Below, one piece after another: positions 43,309 through 53,626 of a stretch of DNA of 64,000 nucleotides. Below the pieces are notes generated by a model that was given only the letters and a program-made list of their open reading frames with translations, did not search any database and was not told the DNA's origin. The DNA lies in the NCBI GenBank assembly GCA_903838705.1, contig CAILZL010000034.1, positions 1 through 64,000 of the forward strand, written 5' to 3'. A program made the position numbers and the translations under genes. This stretch comes from an uncultured Pseudomonadota bacterium (GTDB lineage: Bacteria; Pseudomonadota; Gammaproteobacteria; Steroidobacterales; Steroidobacteraceae). Numbering within the stretch: the first letter of the stretch is position 1; every line of letters starts with the position of its first letter.

Positions 43309-43806
43309 TCACGGGGCTGAATGTTTACTGGAAAGATAGTGGCCACTCTTGCCGCCCTGCTTTTCGATCAGGCGCGTCTCGGTAATCGCGATGTCGTGCG
43401 ACAGTGCTTTGCACATGTCGTAGATTGTCAGCGCGGCAATGCTGGCACCGGTTAGCGCTTCCATTTCAACCCCTGTCTTGTGATGTACCGAAACTGAGCA
43501 CTGGACAACAGCATCGTTTCCATCCATCTCGATGTGTAGCTTGCAACTCTCAATGCCAAGTGGGTGGCAGAAGGGGATCAGTTCATGGGTGCGTTTCGCG
43601 GCCATCGTGCCGGCGATGATCGCAGTGTGAAAGACCGGTCCTTTTGCTGTATTGAAATTCTGTTCTTTCAAGGCGGTGGCGATGCTGTCCGGGAAGCGCA
43701 CTCGCGCGGTGGCGATGGCACTGCGTTTCGTTGCGTTCTTGTCGCCAACATCCACCATGGTGGGGCGCGCATCGCTATCGATATGCGAGAAAGGTTTCAT
43801 ACTCAT
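43309..43806 (-). CDS. moaC: Cyclic pyranopterin monophosphate synthase
   Basis: Converts 3',8-cyclo-7,8-dihydro-GTP to cyclic pyranopterin monophosphate in molybdenum-cofactor synthesis. The 165 residues show the complete family pattern: HIDSDARPTMVDVGDKNATK, GTMAAKRTHELIPFCHPL (active-site His/Cys region), VHHKTGVEMEALTGAS and the C-terminal IEKQGGKSGHY. Starts inside the moaA stop (ATGA overlap), so it is coupled to moaA. Confidence 0.95.
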   Translation of the reverse strand: MSMKPFSHIDSDARPTMVDVGDKNATKRSAIATARVRFPDSIATALKEQNFNTAKGPVFHTAIIAGTMAAKRTHELIPFCHPLGIESCKLHIEMDGNDAVVQCSVSVHHKTGVEMEALTGASIAALTIYDMCKALSHDIAITETRLIEKQGGKSGHYLSSKHSAP

Positions 43807-44846
43807 CCGCCTATGTAGTACATCTCAATCTTGTGCGTGGTGGAGGCATTGATGCTCTGTACTGACCGTAGCTCGCTGTATCGGTCATCGCGTTGCTCCC
43901 AGGCATTACGGATCAGTTCGCGCAATTCATCGTCACTCGCGCCGCTGCGCATAGGGATTTTCAGATCCAGCCCATGTGTGGCAAACAGACAGGTATAGAA
44001 AACCCCTTCAGAGGACAGGCGCGCGCGCGTACAGCTGCCACAGAAGGTTTGTGTTACCGATGAAATAAACCCGATTTCGCCACCACCATCATCATATGCA
44101 TATCGTTCTGCGACTTCGCCATGATAATTGCCCGACAGTTTGTGTACAGGCCAGCAGGCCTGGATACGTTGCAGCAGTTCTTTTGATGGAACGACATGCT
44201 GTCTCTGCCAGTGATTGCGATTGCCAACATCCATATACTCGATGCAGCGCACGATAATGCCGCTACCGCGAAAGTGTTCCAGCAGGTCGAGCAGAGTGTG
44301 GTCATTCACACCACGCTGTACTACAACGTTGATCTTGATCGGATTCAGTCCCACCTGTTGTGCAGCCTGCAAGCCTGTCAGTACCTGCTCCAGACCCTGG
44401 AATCCGCCGCTCATCTGCGTGAACACACCGGGATCAAGACTGTCCAGACTGACCGTAATGCGTTTCAGGCCGCTCGCTTGAAGCTCGGTGGCGTACTTTT
44501 CCAGCAATACGCCATTAGTAGTTAGCGCAATGTCTTCTACACCATCAATCGCGCCCAGTTCAGCTATCAATTCTGTGAGGTTGGGGCGCAGCAGGGGTTC
44601 GCCGCCGGTGAGCCGGAGTTTCTTTACACCCATTTCGACGAACAAGTGCACCAGTCGTGTGATTTCTTCAAAGGACAGCCGCTCGGTGGGTTTGAGAAAT
44701 TGATAATGCTCGTGGAAAGTCGAGCGCGGCATGCAGTAGGGGCAACGGAAATTGCAACGATCCATCACAGAGATACGCAGATCATGCAGAGGTCGATGCA
44801 GGCGATCACGCGGAGCAGTGGCGGGAAGTGTGAGGATCGAGCTCAT
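43803..44846 (-). CDS. moaA: GTP 3',8-cyclase (radical SAM)
   Basis: First committed step of molybdenum-cofactor synthesis. The 347 residues hold the radical-SAM cluster CNFRCPYC (~31-38), KKLRLTGGEPLLRP for AdoMet contact, and the second C-terminal cluster FCGSCTRARLSSEGVFYTC. The terminal YYIGG gives the Gly-Gly that is needed for activity in MoaA. It follows moeA by 8 bp and overlaps moaC by four bases, in the operon moeA-moaA-moaC-moaD-moaE. Confidence 0.96.
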   Translation of the reverse strand: MSSILTLPATAPRDRLHRPLHDLRISVMDRCNFRCPYCMPRSTFHEHYQFLKPTERLSFEEITRLVHLFVEMGVKKLRLTGGEPLLRPNLTELIAELGAIDGVEDIALTTNGVLLEKYATELQASGLKRITVSLDSLDPGVFTQMSGGFQGLEQVLTGLQAAQQVGLNPIKINVVVQRGVNDHTLLDLLEHFRGSGIIVRCIEYMDVGNRNHWQRQHVVPSKELLQRIQACWPVHKLSGNYHGEVAERYAYDDGGGEIGFISSVTQTFCGSCTRARLSSEGVFYTCLFATHGLDLKIPMRSGASDDELRELIRNAWEQRDDRYSELRSVQSINASTTHKIEMYYIGG

Positions 44847-44854
44847 GGTCGACT

Positions 44855-46051
44855 TTACCAGCGATAAAATGGCACCAGCGTGCCTGCGTCGATCATACCC
44901 TGCGCAGGGGGTAGTTCAACAAAGCCTTGTGTACCGAGCAAGGATATAAAATCCCCTGAACCGCGGGTCGGGCAGAGTTCCGTCTGCATCCCGACCTGAT
45001 CATCATGCTTTAATCTGATAGGCATGAATACGGTCAGCTCAGGATGTACTTTGACGGCTTTTTGCAGAGTAATACGTTCAACGGGAAGAGTTGATGATGC
45101 CATGCTGCGCAACAGACCGGGCAGTACGTACCGGTACAGGCAGATCAGTGTTGAAACCGGATTCCCCGGCAGCGCATACACCGCTTTTCCGTCGCTCCGC
45201 ACGCCGAACCACATGGGTTTACCGGGCCGTTGTTCGATCTTGTGCAATATGCATTGCATACCGAGTTCAGTGAGTACCTGTGGCACATAGTCAAACTGCC
45301 CCATTGAAACGCCGCCACTGAGGATCAGTACATCGTTTTCCTGAAGTAACACATCAATCGTATGGCGCAGTACCGGTAAATCATCGGCAAGATGCCGGTC
45401 AATAATCTGTCGATGACCATGCTGTTCCAGAGCAGAACGTAATGCATAAGTGTTGGAACGCCGAATCTGCCAGTTCTCTATGGGGTCACCGGGCTCCACC
45501 AGTTCATCGCCGGTGGACACCAGCGCAATGCGGGGCGATTGACGTACCTGCGCAGTTGCATAACCCGCACTGGCCAGCACAGCAATTTCAGTTACACCCA
45601 ATCTCACTCCGGGTTGCAGGATGGACTGGCCTCGAAGTGCATCGCTGCCACGTCGATGTACATTCAACCACTTGCTTATTACTGCGCTCTCCAGCGGTTG
45701 AGCGCGATCTGTGCTTCGCTTGATCTGTTCTACGGGGATTACGCAGTCGCAGCCAACGGGTAGTTCAGCTCCCGTCATGACTTCAATGCATTCATCATCC
45801 CTCGTCAGTGAGAGCGGTGGGGCACCAGCGGCCTGCGTGCCAACTATGCGGAAATCCCGGGTCGTGGTACTGCTGCGCACTGCAATGCCATCCATCATGA
45901 CGCGCTGGAACGGAGGCTGGTCGCGTTCCATGAAAATGGATTCAGCCAGCACGCTGCCGGTCAGTTCTCGCAACCCTGTCTGGGTGATTGTTAACAGCGG
46001 GACATGCGCATGAATGGCGGCTTGTGCCTCGGTAACGCTCAGCATCGACAC
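44855..46051 (-). CDS. moeA: Molybdopterin molybdotransferase
   Basis: Inserts molybdenum into adenylated molybdopterin. The 398 residues show FQRVMMDGIAVRS, VMTGAELPVGCDCVIPVEQ, ALVSTGDELVEPG and the hallmark LILSGGVSMGQFDYVP (~265). KPMWFGVRSDGKAVYALPGN, then PVSTLICLYRYVLPGLL, leads to a C-terminal beta domain. It opens the leftward operon with moaA 8 bp downstream. A bidirectional terminator (46136-46168) isolates it from the gene upstream, so its promoter should lie in the ~85-bp gap. Confidence 0.95.
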   Translation of the reverse strand: MSMLSVTEAQAAIHAHVPLLTITQTGLRELTGSVLAESIFMERDQPPFQRVMMDGIAVRSSTTTRDFRIVGTQAAGAPPLSLTRDDECIEVMTGAELPVGCDCVIPVEQIKRSTDRAQPLESAVISKWLNVHRRGSDALRGQSILQPGVRLGVTEIAVLASAGYATAQVRQSPRIALVSTGDELVEPGDPIENWQIRRSNTYALRSALEQHGHRQIIDRHLADDLPVLRHTIDVLLQENDVLILSGGVSMGQFDYVPQVLTELGMQCILHKIEQRPGKPMWFGVRSDGKAVYALPGNPVSTLICLYRYVLPGLLRSMASSTLPVERITLQKAVKVHPELTVFMPIRLKHDDQVGMQTELCPTRGSGDFISLLGTQGFVELPPAQGMIDAGTLVPFYRW

Positions 46052-46135
46052 TGTGGCCTCTGTGATTGCTTCATTTGGCCGAGTGTCTCATGCGTGTCTG
46101 AAACAGGCCAACAGCAATTTATTACTAGTCAAGAA

Positions 46136-46168
46136 AAAACCGATGTCAGCTTGACTGACGTCGGTTTT
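46136..46168. terminator. Bidirectional intrinsic terminator upstream of moeA
   Basis: AAAACCGATGTCAG (46136-46149) pairs with CTGACGTCGGTTTT (46155-46168) around CTTGA, with a single G-T wobble. A/T runs on both sides give a T-tract in either direction; leftward it ends the transcript of the hypothetical gene at 46203. Confidence 0.85.
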
Positions 46169-46202
46169 GTCAGACTGGCGGGCGCAACGCCCGAATGAAT
46201 AC

Positions 46203-46574
46203 TTACTTGGCTTTTGCCTTAAAGGCACGCAATTCGACATTGAAAGCCTCAGCAACCTTGGTGGCAGTCTGATAGGCATCATTTGCTTTCGTGTCCTGTT
46301 TGGCTTTGACGCGGGCGATGTCGGTATCTGTGGCCTTGTCTCCCAATGCAGCAATCATGCTCTCGGTTTCGGTGTTCAGGCAGGCCTGATAGGTTTTTAC
46401 ATCTGCATCGAACTGGCGTGAGGCTCTCATCGCCGCAACCATTTCTTCCTGGGTTGCCTTGGCACCACTTGGAGGGGCGCTAGGCTTCTTGGGGAGAACG
46501 CAATCGGCCAGAACAGGTGCGGCAAAGCCCAGGGTCAGTAGCGCCGCAAGGCAGAATTTCTTGGCTGCTTTCAT
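46203..46574 (-). CDS. Small periplasmic hypothetical protein
   Basis: A 123-residue exported protein: signal peptide MKAAKKFCLAALLTLGFAAP then VLADC, with a helical, Lys/Ala-rich mature part (EEMVAAMRASRQFDADVKTY; DTDIARVKAKQDTKANDAYQ) carrying two cysteines (DC near the start and QACLN). GAGGGG lies seven bases before the ATG at 46574; a second ATG three bases upstream is possible. I do not recognise the family. Single-gene unit ended by the terminator at 46136-46168. Confidence 0.7.
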   Translation of the reverse strand: MKAAKKFCLAALLTLGFAAPVLADCVLPKKPSAPPSGAKATQEEMVAAMRASRQFDADVKTYQACLNTETESMIAALGDKATDTDIARVKAKQDTKANDAYQTATKVAEAFNVELRAFKAKAK

Positions 46575-46735
46575 CATCAATCCCCTCAGTAGGCATGATC
46601 CAAAGATTTGTTCTAGGGCAGATCGGTCAATGCCGACGCCAAGCATTATATCTTAGGCAGTTCAAATCTGAGTACAAGCTTGGCAGAGGGTAGCTGAGCC
46701 GAAACTGAACAGTAACAAGCGGAGCAAATCTGGTT

Positions 46736-47455
46736 TTATAAGGTTTGTAAAGTTGCTATTCCGCCAAGACGGGCCATCTGCCGTGTAATCCACGCCTGTC
46801 GCGCTTTTACATAGGCTGAAGGCTTGTTGACCAGATATCGCTTGGGTGCGGGCAGCACGGCAGCCAGCAGCGCGGCTTCACTGGTACTCAGCTTCGCTGC
46901 GGGTTTATTGAAAAAGCGGCGGCTGGCAGCTTCGACTCCAAAAACACCCTTACCGAATTCAGCGCTGTTGAGGTAAATCTCGAGAATGCGTCGCTTCGGC
47001 CAGCAGGTTTCGATCAGCACGGTCAGATAGGCTTCGATCCCTTTGCGTACATAACTGGTGCCGGGCCACAGGTAGAGATTTTTGGCAACTTGCTGACTGA
47101 TGGTGCTGCCGCCGCGCAGCCTGCGTCCCCGGCGATTTTGTTGCCAGGCCTTTTGCATGGCGCTGAAATCGAAACCGTAATGGCTGGGAAATGTCTGATC
47201 TTCCGAGGCCATGACCGCTACCTTGATCTGGCCGGAGATCTGACTCCAGTCAGCCCACTGATGGCTGAAATGGTAGCTGTCATCGCCGCTGAACAGCGCG
47301 ATGCCTCGATCACGCAACATGAAGGCAGAAGTCCACGGGTCAACCCAGCGCATCAACAGTACGCTGCCTATTGAAAATACCAGCCAGCTGATCAGTAGCA
47401 GTCTGATGCCGGCCAGTATTTTTTTGCCAATATTGCGTGCTCTGGACACGGGCAA
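46736..47455 (-). CDS. mtgA: Monofunctional peptidoglycan transglycosylase
   Basis: Inner-membrane glycosyltransferase (GT51) that polymerises lipid II into glycan strands. The 239 residues have one N-terminal membrane helix (LLLISWLVFSIGSVLLM) and GT51 motifs: catalytic Glu in ASEDQTFPSHYGFD (~85), RRLRGGSTISQQVAKNLYL, the second Glu region RRILEIYLNSAEFGKGVFG, and ALLAAVLPAPKRY. There is no transpeptidase domain, as expected of MtgA. ppiB lies 12 bp upstream. Confidence 0.95.
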   Translation of the reverse strand: MPVSRARNIGKKILAGIRLLLISWLVFSIGSVLLMRWVDPWTSAFMLRDRGIALFSGDDSYHFSHQWADWSQISGQIKVAVMASEDQTFPSHYGFDFSAMQKAWQQNRRGRRLRGGSTISQQVAKNLYLWPGTSYVRKGIEAYLTVLIETCWPKRRILEIYLNSAEFGKGVFGVEAASRRFFNKPAAKLSTSEAALLAAVLPAPKRYLVNKPSAYVKARQAWITRQMARLGGIATLQTL

Positions 47456-47467
47456 GAAGAGCAGCGG

Positions 47468-47950
47468 TTAGCTGCGCTTGGCAGTTTCAACGACTACCGG
47501 TTCGACAGGTACATCTGAATGATGACCATGATCACCCGTTTTTAACTTGGCAATGGCGTCGATCACTTCCATGCCGGTCACTACCTGGCCGAACACTGCA
47601 TAGCCAAAATTGCCGGGTTTATGATCAAGAAAGTCATTGTCGACCAGATTAATAAAGAACTGTGACGTGGCGCTGTCGATGTCGCTGGTGCGGGCCATGG
47701 ACAAGGTGCCGCGCTTGTTTTTCAGGCCGTTGGCAGCTTCGTTTTTGATCGGAGCACTGGTTTTTTTCTGTTTCATGTCAGAGGTGAAACCGCCACCCTG
47801 CAGCACAAAGCCGGGAATGACACGATGAAAAATGGTGCCATCAAAAAAACCGGCATCGACATAATCCGTGAAGTTCTTGCTGCTGATCGGCGCTTCATCA
47901 TTGAAGAGTTCAATGGTGAAGTTACCCTTGGATGTGGTGAATTCAATCAT
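47468..47950 (-). CDS. ppiB: Peptidyl-prolyl cis-trans isomerase, cyclophilin type
   Basis: Cytoplasmic cyclophilin of 160 residues without a signal peptide. The catalytic Arg in [20 protein letters not shown] and the [15 protein letters not shown] block are typical. The ATG at 47950 overlaps the prmC stop (ATGA); an in-frame extension to 48001 would run into prmC and is rejected. Probably part of prmC-ppiB-mtgA. Confidence 0.93.
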   Translation of the reverse strand: MIEFTTSKGNFTIELFNDEAPISSKNFTDYVDAGFFDGTIFHRVIPGFVLQGGGFTSDMKQKKTSAPIKNEAANGLKNKRGTLSMARTSDIDSATSQFFINLVDNDFLDHKPGNFGYAVFGQVVTGMEVIDAIAKLKTGDHGHHSDVPVEPVVVETAKRS

Positions 47951-48834
47951 GGTCTGCTCTGTAGTTCCGTAGCTGAAGTAATTGGGTTGCTGATTTGCCA
48001 TTGACCCTCGGTAACTCGGGGGTGGCCTGCCAGATCGGCGTGCGAGGCTACGCTAGAAAAGCCTGCCAACTCAAGCATTTCACGCACTGCGGGCGCTTGT
48101 TGCCAGCCATGCTCCAGCACCAGCCAGCCTTGATCAGCCAGAAAATCAGATGCCCGGCTGATGATCTGACGAAAGGAGTCCAGTCCGTCAGAGCCCGAGA
48201 ACAGCGCCAGATGCGGCTCGTGTTGTGCAACGTCCTTTGCTACATGCGGATCGTTCTCGGCAATATAGGGGGGGTTGCTCAGGATCAGCGAGAATCTCTG
48301 GGGCGGCACATGGTTGAACCAGTTGCTGTGCAGTAATTCCACGTTAACAAGTTGATTCAATATGGCATTGCTGCGTGCCACTTCCAGGGCCGCTGTCGAG
48401 TAATCCGTTGCCACCACCCGTGTAGCAGGTCGTTCACTGGCCAGTGCCAGAGCGATGGCACCGCTGCCTGTTCCCAGGTCCAGTGCGGTGCTTGGATGGT
48501 TTTGTGGCAGGTGATGCAGCGCGCGCTCGATAACTAGCTCGGTTTCAGGGCGGGGAATCAGTACTGATGCATTGACCTTCAGTCTCAGGGTCCAGAAATG
48601 CTGTTCACCCAGAATATAGGCCAGCGGTTGTCCACCGATACGACGTAGCGTCAGTTCGTTTAGCTGCGCTACCAGCTGTTCGCTCAGTATTTGCAGCTCA
48701 TTCATGCGCAGCTGGGTGCGATTGAATCCCGTTATGTGTTCCAGCAGCCACTCTGCCTCGCGGTGCGGCGCATCACTGTGCTCTTCCAGTTGCGTCCGGG
48801 TGTTGCGCAATGCGTTCTGGATTGATATTGCCAT
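47947..48834 (-). CDS. prmC: Peptide chain release factor N5-glutamine methyltransferase
   Basis: Methylates the GGQ glutamine of release factors RF1 and RF2. The 295 residues have the N-terminal helical substrate domain and the Rossmann methyltransferase with [31 protein letters not shown] and the catalytic [12 protein letters not shown]. In many gammaproteobacteria this gene follows hemA-prfA directly; here it lies ~2.3 kb away, separated by two rightward genes. Confidence 0.93.
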   Translation of the reverse strand: MAISIQNALRNTRTQLEEHSDAPHREAEWLLEHITGFNRTQLRMNELQILSEQLVAQLNELTLRRIGGQPLAYILGEQHFWTLRLKVNASVLIPRPETELVIERALHHLPQNHPSTALDLGTGSGAIALALASERPATRVVATDYSTAALEVARSNAILNQLVNVELLHSNWFNHVPPQRFSLILSNPPYIAENDPHVAKDVAQHEPHLALFSGSDGLDSFRQIISRASDFLADQGWLVLEHGWQQAPAVREMLELAGFSSVASHADLAGHPRVTEGQWQISNPITSATELQSRP

Positions 48835-48990
48835 GTTTAGCAGGGTAATGAGAGATCATTGAGGAGGGGTGCAGTGTTACGGTCATCAGGGCGCTGCGTC
48901 AATTCCCGGCTGAGAAGATTTTTCAGGCGCACTGATCAAACTTCATTGCTAATGCCGTACGATGCTGCTGTTGCTTGACAGGATCAGCCG

Positions 48991-49818
48991 ATGTCTTTGC
49001 CGTTACTCACATTAAAAGTTCATGAGCAATTGTGTTCAGCAGTGCGTGCCGGTACAGCTGAAGTGCAGTGCTCGCTGGATCTGGATCGTTCGATAACCCG
49101 GGTTGAATTGAGTGATGCATGCTGGAGTTGGCAAGGGCAGCACTTTCCATATCTGAGTACATGCAAAGATCGAACTGTCTATTACTGGGATGGTAATAGT
49201 TTTCAGTCAATATCCCGTTTTACTCATTCGCTGATAAAGCTGGTGCCGACAGAGTGGGGCGCTCCAACTTTTGAAATAGATGGCATCAAGATGTTGCCCA
49301 CAGCGCGGATTTCCCCTTATGCAGATGCACAGGCCAAGGTGGCTCTGATTGAACCCCGGGGCAAGGTGGTGCTGGATACCTGTGGTGGGCTTGGCTATTT
49401 TGCTGCATGGTGTGTGCAGGGGCAGGCAAGGTCTGTGCTGTCTTTTGAAAAGAATCCCGACGTCATCTGGTTGCGCAGCCTCAATCCTTGGTCACCGCAA
49501 GTCGGTGATACATTAACGCTGACGCAGGGAGATATTGCTGAGCTGATTGGCAACATCCCTGATGCTTCGGTTGATGCCGTCCTGCATGATCCACCCCGTT
49601 TTGGTATTGCGGGCGAACTATATTCGCAGGACTTTTACTGTCACTTGTCGCGCGTACTGAAGCGGAACGGCAGGTTGTTTCACTACACTGGTGCACCCAA
49701 CAAACTTACCAGTGGCCGCGATGTGCCCATAGAAGTATCGACGCGACTGCGTCATGCCGGATTTGCAACCGAGTTGTCGGGAGACGGAGTTCTCGCGGTG
49801 AACAAGCGCAGCAGGTAG
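48991..49818 (+). CDS. SAM-dependent methyltransferase-like protein
   Basis: A 275-residue protein with an N-terminal ~110-residue domain of unclear fold and a class I methyltransferase core: motif I VVLDTCGGLGYFAAWC (~128), an acidic position in VLSFEKNPDV, and DAVLHDPPRFGIAG (~195), the DPPR in place of the NPPY/DPPY loop. LFHYTGAPNKLTSGRDV follows. AGGA precedes the ATG by eight bases. The substrate is unknown; the layout recalls predicted methyltransferases described first in archaea. The 24-bp gap to kgtP suggests co-transcription by chance or linkage. Confidence 0.75.
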   Translation: MSLPLLTLKVHEQLCSAVRAGTAEVQCSLDLDRSITRVELSDACWSWQGQHFPYLSTCKDRTVYYWDGNSFQSISRFTHSLIKLVPTEWGAPTFEIDGIKMLPTARISPYADAQAKVALIEPRGKVVLDTCGGLGYFAAWCVQGQARSVLSFEKNPDVIWLRSLNPWSPQVGDTLTLTQGDIAELIGNIPDASVDAVLHDPPRFGIAGELYSQDFYCHLSRVLKRNGRLFHYTGAPNKLTSGRDVPIEVSTRLRHAGFATELSGDGVLAVNKRSR

Positions 49819-49842
49819 TGTGTTGCTGGCTGAGCAGGCGAT

Positions 49843-51165
49843 ATGAAAAATAAAAACACATCATTGAAGCTCACTGCTGATCAACTGGATAACCGTCAGC
49901 GCATCAAGGCCATCATCGCCAGTGCTTCAGGAAACCTGGTCGAGTGGTATGACTTCTATGTGTATTCCTTCGGTGCGCTGTATTTTGCTTCGGTATTTTT
50001 TCCGCAGGGCGATCAGACCTCGCAATTACTGAGTGCTGCCGTTGTGTTTGCCGTTGGCTTTCTGATGCGCCCGGTTGGCAGCTGGATCTTCGGTCGACTC
50101 GCAGATCGCAGAGGACGCAGAACATCCATGGTGACCTCGGTGTTGATCATGTGTGGTGGTTCGCTGCTGGTGGCTATTCTGCCGGGCTACAGCCATATCG
50201 GCATCTGGGCGCCGATCCTGCTGACGCTGGCGCGCATGCTGCAGGGCGTGTCAGTGGGTGGAGAATATGGAACAAGTGCAACATACATGAGTGAGGTGGC
50301 CGTTGCAGGGCGGCGCGGTTTTCTTGCGTCATTTCAGTACGTGACGCTGATCGGCGGACAGCTGCTGGCATTGCTGGTGATGCTTGCTTTGCAAGCCCTG
50401 CTGACTGTTGATCAGATCAAGGCGTGGGGCTGGCGTATCCCGTTCTTGCTCGGGGCGGTGGCAGCATGGGTGGCTCTTTACTTGCGGCGCGGACTTCATG
50501 AAACCATCGGTCAGGAGGTGCGCGCCCGAAAAGAAGCGGGCACGTGGCGGGAGTTGCTCAGGTACAAGCGTGCACTGATAACGGTTATCGGATTTACTGC
50601 TGGCGGCTCTCTGGCTTTTTATACGTACACGACTTACATGCAGAAGTATCTGGTGAACACAGCCGGTATGCAGACTGAGACAGCCAGCCGGGTCATGACT
50701 GTTGCACTGGTGGTCTACATGCTGATGCAGCCCGTATTCGGTACGCTGTCTGACCGGATCGGTCGTCGCAATAACATGCTTGCCTTTGGAGTGCTGGTGA
50801 CGTTGTTTACTGTGCCATTGCTGACCCGACTCGCTTCTGTGACCAGTCCGTTCCTGGCGTGTCTGCTGATCATACTGGCGCTGGCGATGGTCAGTTTTTA
50901 TACCTCGATCAGCGGACTGGTGAAGGCTGAGCTGTTTCCCATCGAAGTCCGCGCGCTCGGTGTGGGTGTTTCTTATGCGATTGGTAATGCCATGTTCGGA
51001 GGCAGTGCTGAGTATGTTGCGCTATGGTTCAAGCAGCAAGGCATCGAGTCTGCTTTCTACTGGTATGTCACTGTTATCACGGCTGTATCGCTAGTGACAG
51101 CATTTACTATGCCTCACGCAGGGAAGGACAATGCCAGCGGCATCGCAGAAGACCTGCGTATCTAG
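49843..51165 (+). CDS. kgtP: Alpha-ketoglutarate permease-type MFS transporter
   Basis: A 440-residue, twelve-helix major facilitator of the metabolite:proton symporter family, strikingly similar in wording to E. coli KgtP. Matches include [95 protein letters not shown] and [16 protein letters not shown]. It should import 2-oxoglutarate with protons. It converges with prfA. Confidence 0.9.
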   Translation: MKNKNTSLKLTADQLDNRQRIKAIIASASGNLVEWYDFYVYSFGALYFASVFFPQGDQTSQLLSAAVVFAVGFLMRPVGSWIFGRLADRRGRRTSMVTSVLIMCGGSLLVAILPGYSHIGIWAPILLTLARMLQGVSVGGEYGTSATYMSEVAVAGRRGFLASFQYVTLIGGQLLALLVMLALQALLTVDQIKAWGWRIPFLLGAVAAWVALYLRRGLHETIGQEVRARKEAGTWRELLRYKRALITVIGFTAGGSLAFYTYTTYMQKYLVNTAGMQTETASRVMTVALVVYMLMQPVFGTLSDRIGRRNNMLAFGVLVTLFTVPLLTRLASVTSPFLACLLIILALAMVSFYTSISGLVKAELFPIEVRALGVGVSYAIGNAMFGGSAEYVALWFKQQGIESAFYWYVTVITAVSLVTAFTMPHAGKDNASGIAEDLRI

Positions 51166-51181
51166 CAGATATGGTTCCCTG

Positions 51182-52264
51182 TTATTCCACCAGCTGCGCC
51201 AGCTGCTCTGCCTGATATTCGTTCTGTAGTGGTTCAATCACATCATTCAGATCGCCGTTCATCACCATATCAAGCTTGTAGATAGTCAGATTGATGCGGT
51301 GATCCGTCAGCCGGCCTTGCGGAAAGTTGTAGGTGCGTATGCGTTCCGAGCGATCACCTGAGCCGACCTGCAATTTACGTGAGGCGGCTTCCTGCTGATC
51401 GCGCTTCGCCTGCTCTGCGGCCATGAGGCGGGATTTCAGCAGTGACATGGCGCGGGAGCGGTTCTTGTGCTGCGAGCGCTCGTCCTGACACTCGACGATG
51501 GTGCCGGTAGGAATGTGCGTAATGCGAATCGCTGAGTCGGTTTTGTTGACGTGCTGTCCGCCTGCACCTGATGCTCGATAGGTATCAATGCGCAGGTCTG
51601 CGGGATTGATGTCGATGGCTTCGATCTCGTCAGCCTCAGGCAGTATCGCTACCGTACAGGCAGAAGTATGAATGCGGCCCTGTGCTTCTGTGGCGGGTAC
51701 GCGCTGCACTCGATGCGTGCCGGCCTCAAACTTCAGTCTGGAAAATGCGCCATTACCGATGACACGGGCAATGACTTCCTTGTATCCACCATGTTCGCCG
51801 GCATTTTCTGAGATGATTTCAACCTGCCAGCCCTGATTTGCTGCATATCGCGAATACATCCGGAACAGGTCCCCGGCGAAAATGGCAGCCTCATCGCCAC
51901 CCGTGCCGGCTCGAACTTCCAGATAGATGTTGCTGTTATCACGCGGATCTTTCGGAATCAGCAGTTTCGACAGTTCGTTTTCTTCATTGGCGATGCGCAG
52001 ATCCAGTGCCTTGACTTCTTCGCGTCCCAGATCACGCAGCTCGAAGTCGCTGCCTTCGGCCATGTCCAGAGCCGTGACGTGTTCAGTCAGCAGTTGCTGA
52101 TAACCGCCATAACGGGTTACCACCGGTTCCAGTCGGGAGTACTCCATCGACAGATCACGAAACTTGTTGTTGTCATTGATGATGTCCGGATCGGCCAGCA
52201 ATGCGCTGATTTCGGTATGCCGCTCGGTAAGCCGGTCGAGCTTGAGTTTGATCGAATCTTTCAT
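51182..52264 (-). CDS. prfA: Peptide chain release factor 1
   Basis: Terminates translation at UAA and UAG. The 360 residues contain the PxT codon-recognition tripeptide ([14 protein letters not shown]) and the peptidyl-hydrolysis loop [18 protein letters not shown]. Length matches E. coli RF1. hemA lies 10 bp upstream in the same direction, the conserved hemA-prfA arrangement. Confidence 0.97.
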   Translation of the reverse strand: MKDSIKLKLDRLTERHTEISALLADPDIINDNNKFRDLSMEYSRLEPVVTRYGGYQQLLTEHVTALDMAEGSDFELRDLGREEVKALDLRIANEENELSKLLIPKDPRDNSNIYLEVRAGTGGDEAAIFAGDLFRMYSRYAANQGWQVEIISENAGEHGGYKEVIARVIGNGAFSRLKFEAGTHRVQRVPATEAQGRIHTSACTVAILPEADEIEAIDINPADLRIDTYRASGAGGQHVNKTDSAIRITHIPTGTIVECQDERSQHKNRSRAMSLLKSRLMAAEQAKRDQQEAASRKLQVGSGDRSERIRTYNFPQGRLTDHRINLTIYKLDMVMNGDLNDVIEPLQNEYQAEQLAQLVE

Positions 52265-52274
52265 GTCTTATCTG

Positions 52275-53561
52275 TTATTCCTTACCTGGCGGGTGGCGTG
52301 CAAACAGTTCCTGTGCAGCGCGGATCAATTCAGCATCACCTTGTTTACCCGCATCGCGTAATCGCTGGCTGGGAGCGTGCATCAGACGGTGTGTGAGGGT
52401 GTCGGCGAGAAACTCCAGAACTTCCTCTGCGGGCCGGCCATTGGTGAGCATGCGCTGTGCCTGCTCGATGGTTTGCTGTCGCACTACCTCGGCCTCGTTA
52501 CGCAGCATGCGTATGGTCGGCACTGCATCAAGGGTACGCAGTTGTTCGGTGAACTGCTGCACGTCGTCATCAAGAAGCTGATCGGCTTGAACTGCGGCTT
52601 CCTGTCTTGCAGCCAGGTTGTTGCTGACAACCTGCTGCAGGTGATCAATGGTGAACAGGTAAATATCATCCAGTTCACCGACCCTGGTTTCGATATCGCG
52701 GGGTACGGCAATATCGGCCATGAACATCGGACGATGTTTGCGTGTGCGCAATGCGCGTTTTACAGACTGGAAGGTGATAACCGGAGTCGGGCTGGCGGTT
52801 GAGCTGACCACAATGTCCGCTTCCGCGAGATGCGCATCCAGGCTGTCCAGCGTGATCGCATATCCGTTGAATTCGGCCGCCAGTGTCTGGGCGCGTTCAA
52901 GGGTGCGATTGGCAATGATCATGCGCTGCGCACCATTGGCACGCAGATGCCGTGCGGCCAGCGCGATGGTGTCACCGGCGCCCACCAGCAAGACGGTGCG
53001 TTCACTCAGATCCTCGAATACTTTGCGGGCCATGCTGACCGCGGCCGAGGCCACCGATACGGCATTGACACCGATACGGGTCTCGGTGCGTACCCTTTTG
53101 GCTGCCGAAAATGCAGCCTGAAACAGCCGGTTCAGAAATGGACCGGTGCTGCCCTGTTGCTGCGCGATCCGATAGGCGTCTTTGAGCTGTCCCAGAATTT
53201 GCGCCTCTCCCAGCATCATGGAGTCGAGACCCGCGGCAACAGCAAAGGCATGGCGCACGGCATCCGCATCGTTGTGCTGGTAAAGGCAATCGTGCAGATC
53301 CTGGTTGCCCAGATCGTGCCATCTGGTCAGCCAGTCGATAACAGGTTGTGCCTGTCCGGAAGATGGCTGGGTCGAGTCACCTTCCAGATAACAATAGATT
53401 TCAGTGCGATTGCAGGTGGAGACAATCAGCGATTCGCTGACCTGCGGTACCTGATCAAGCTCGGACAGCGCCGACGGCAGTTCGATGTCCGCAAAAACAA
53501 CCTGTTCGCGAATCGCCACTGGCGCAGTACGGTGATTGATTCCGATAACAATAAATGACAT
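52275..53561 (-). CDS. hemA: Glutamyl-tRNA reductase
   Basis: Reduces glutamyl-tRNA to glutamate-1-semialdehyde, the first step of C5 tetrapyrrole synthesis. The 428 residues start MSFIVIGINHRTAPVAIREQ, the catalytic Cys is in LIVSTCNRTEIYCYL (~50), and the NADPH fold has VLLVGAGDTIALAARHL. LGEAQILGQLKDAYRIAQQ is typical, and the C-terminal dimerisation helices run to the end. The ATG at 53561 gives the canonical N-terminus; the open frame extends to 53609. It diverges from the TPR lipoprotein-lolB-ispE unit, as in many gammaproteobacteria. Confidence 0.97.
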   Translation of the reverse strand: MSFIVIGINHRTAPVAIREQVVFADIELPSALSELDQVPQVSESLIVSTCNRTEIYCYLEGDSTQPSSGQAQPVIDWLTRWHDLGNQDLHDCLYQHNDADAVRHAFAVAAGLDSMMLGEAQILGQLKDAYRIAQQQGSTGPFLNRLFQAAFSAAKRVRTETRIGVNAVSVASAAVSMARKVFEDLSERTVLLVGAGDTIALAARHLRANGAQRMIIANRTLERAQTLAAEFNGYAITLDSLDAHLAEADIVVSSTASPTPVITFQSVKRALRTRKHRPMFMADIAVPRDIETRVGELDDIYLFTIDHLQQVVSNNLAARQEAAVQADQLLDDDVQQFTEQLRTLDAVPTIRMLRNEAEVVRQQTIEQAQRMLTNGRPAEEVLEFLADTLTHRLMHAPSQRLRDAGKQGDAELIRAAQELFARHPPGKE

Positions 53562-53626
53562 TCGACTGATCCTGGACCGGCGCGGATTGTCAGGGAATGA
53601 TGCTGGCAATACAAGGAATTGGATTG

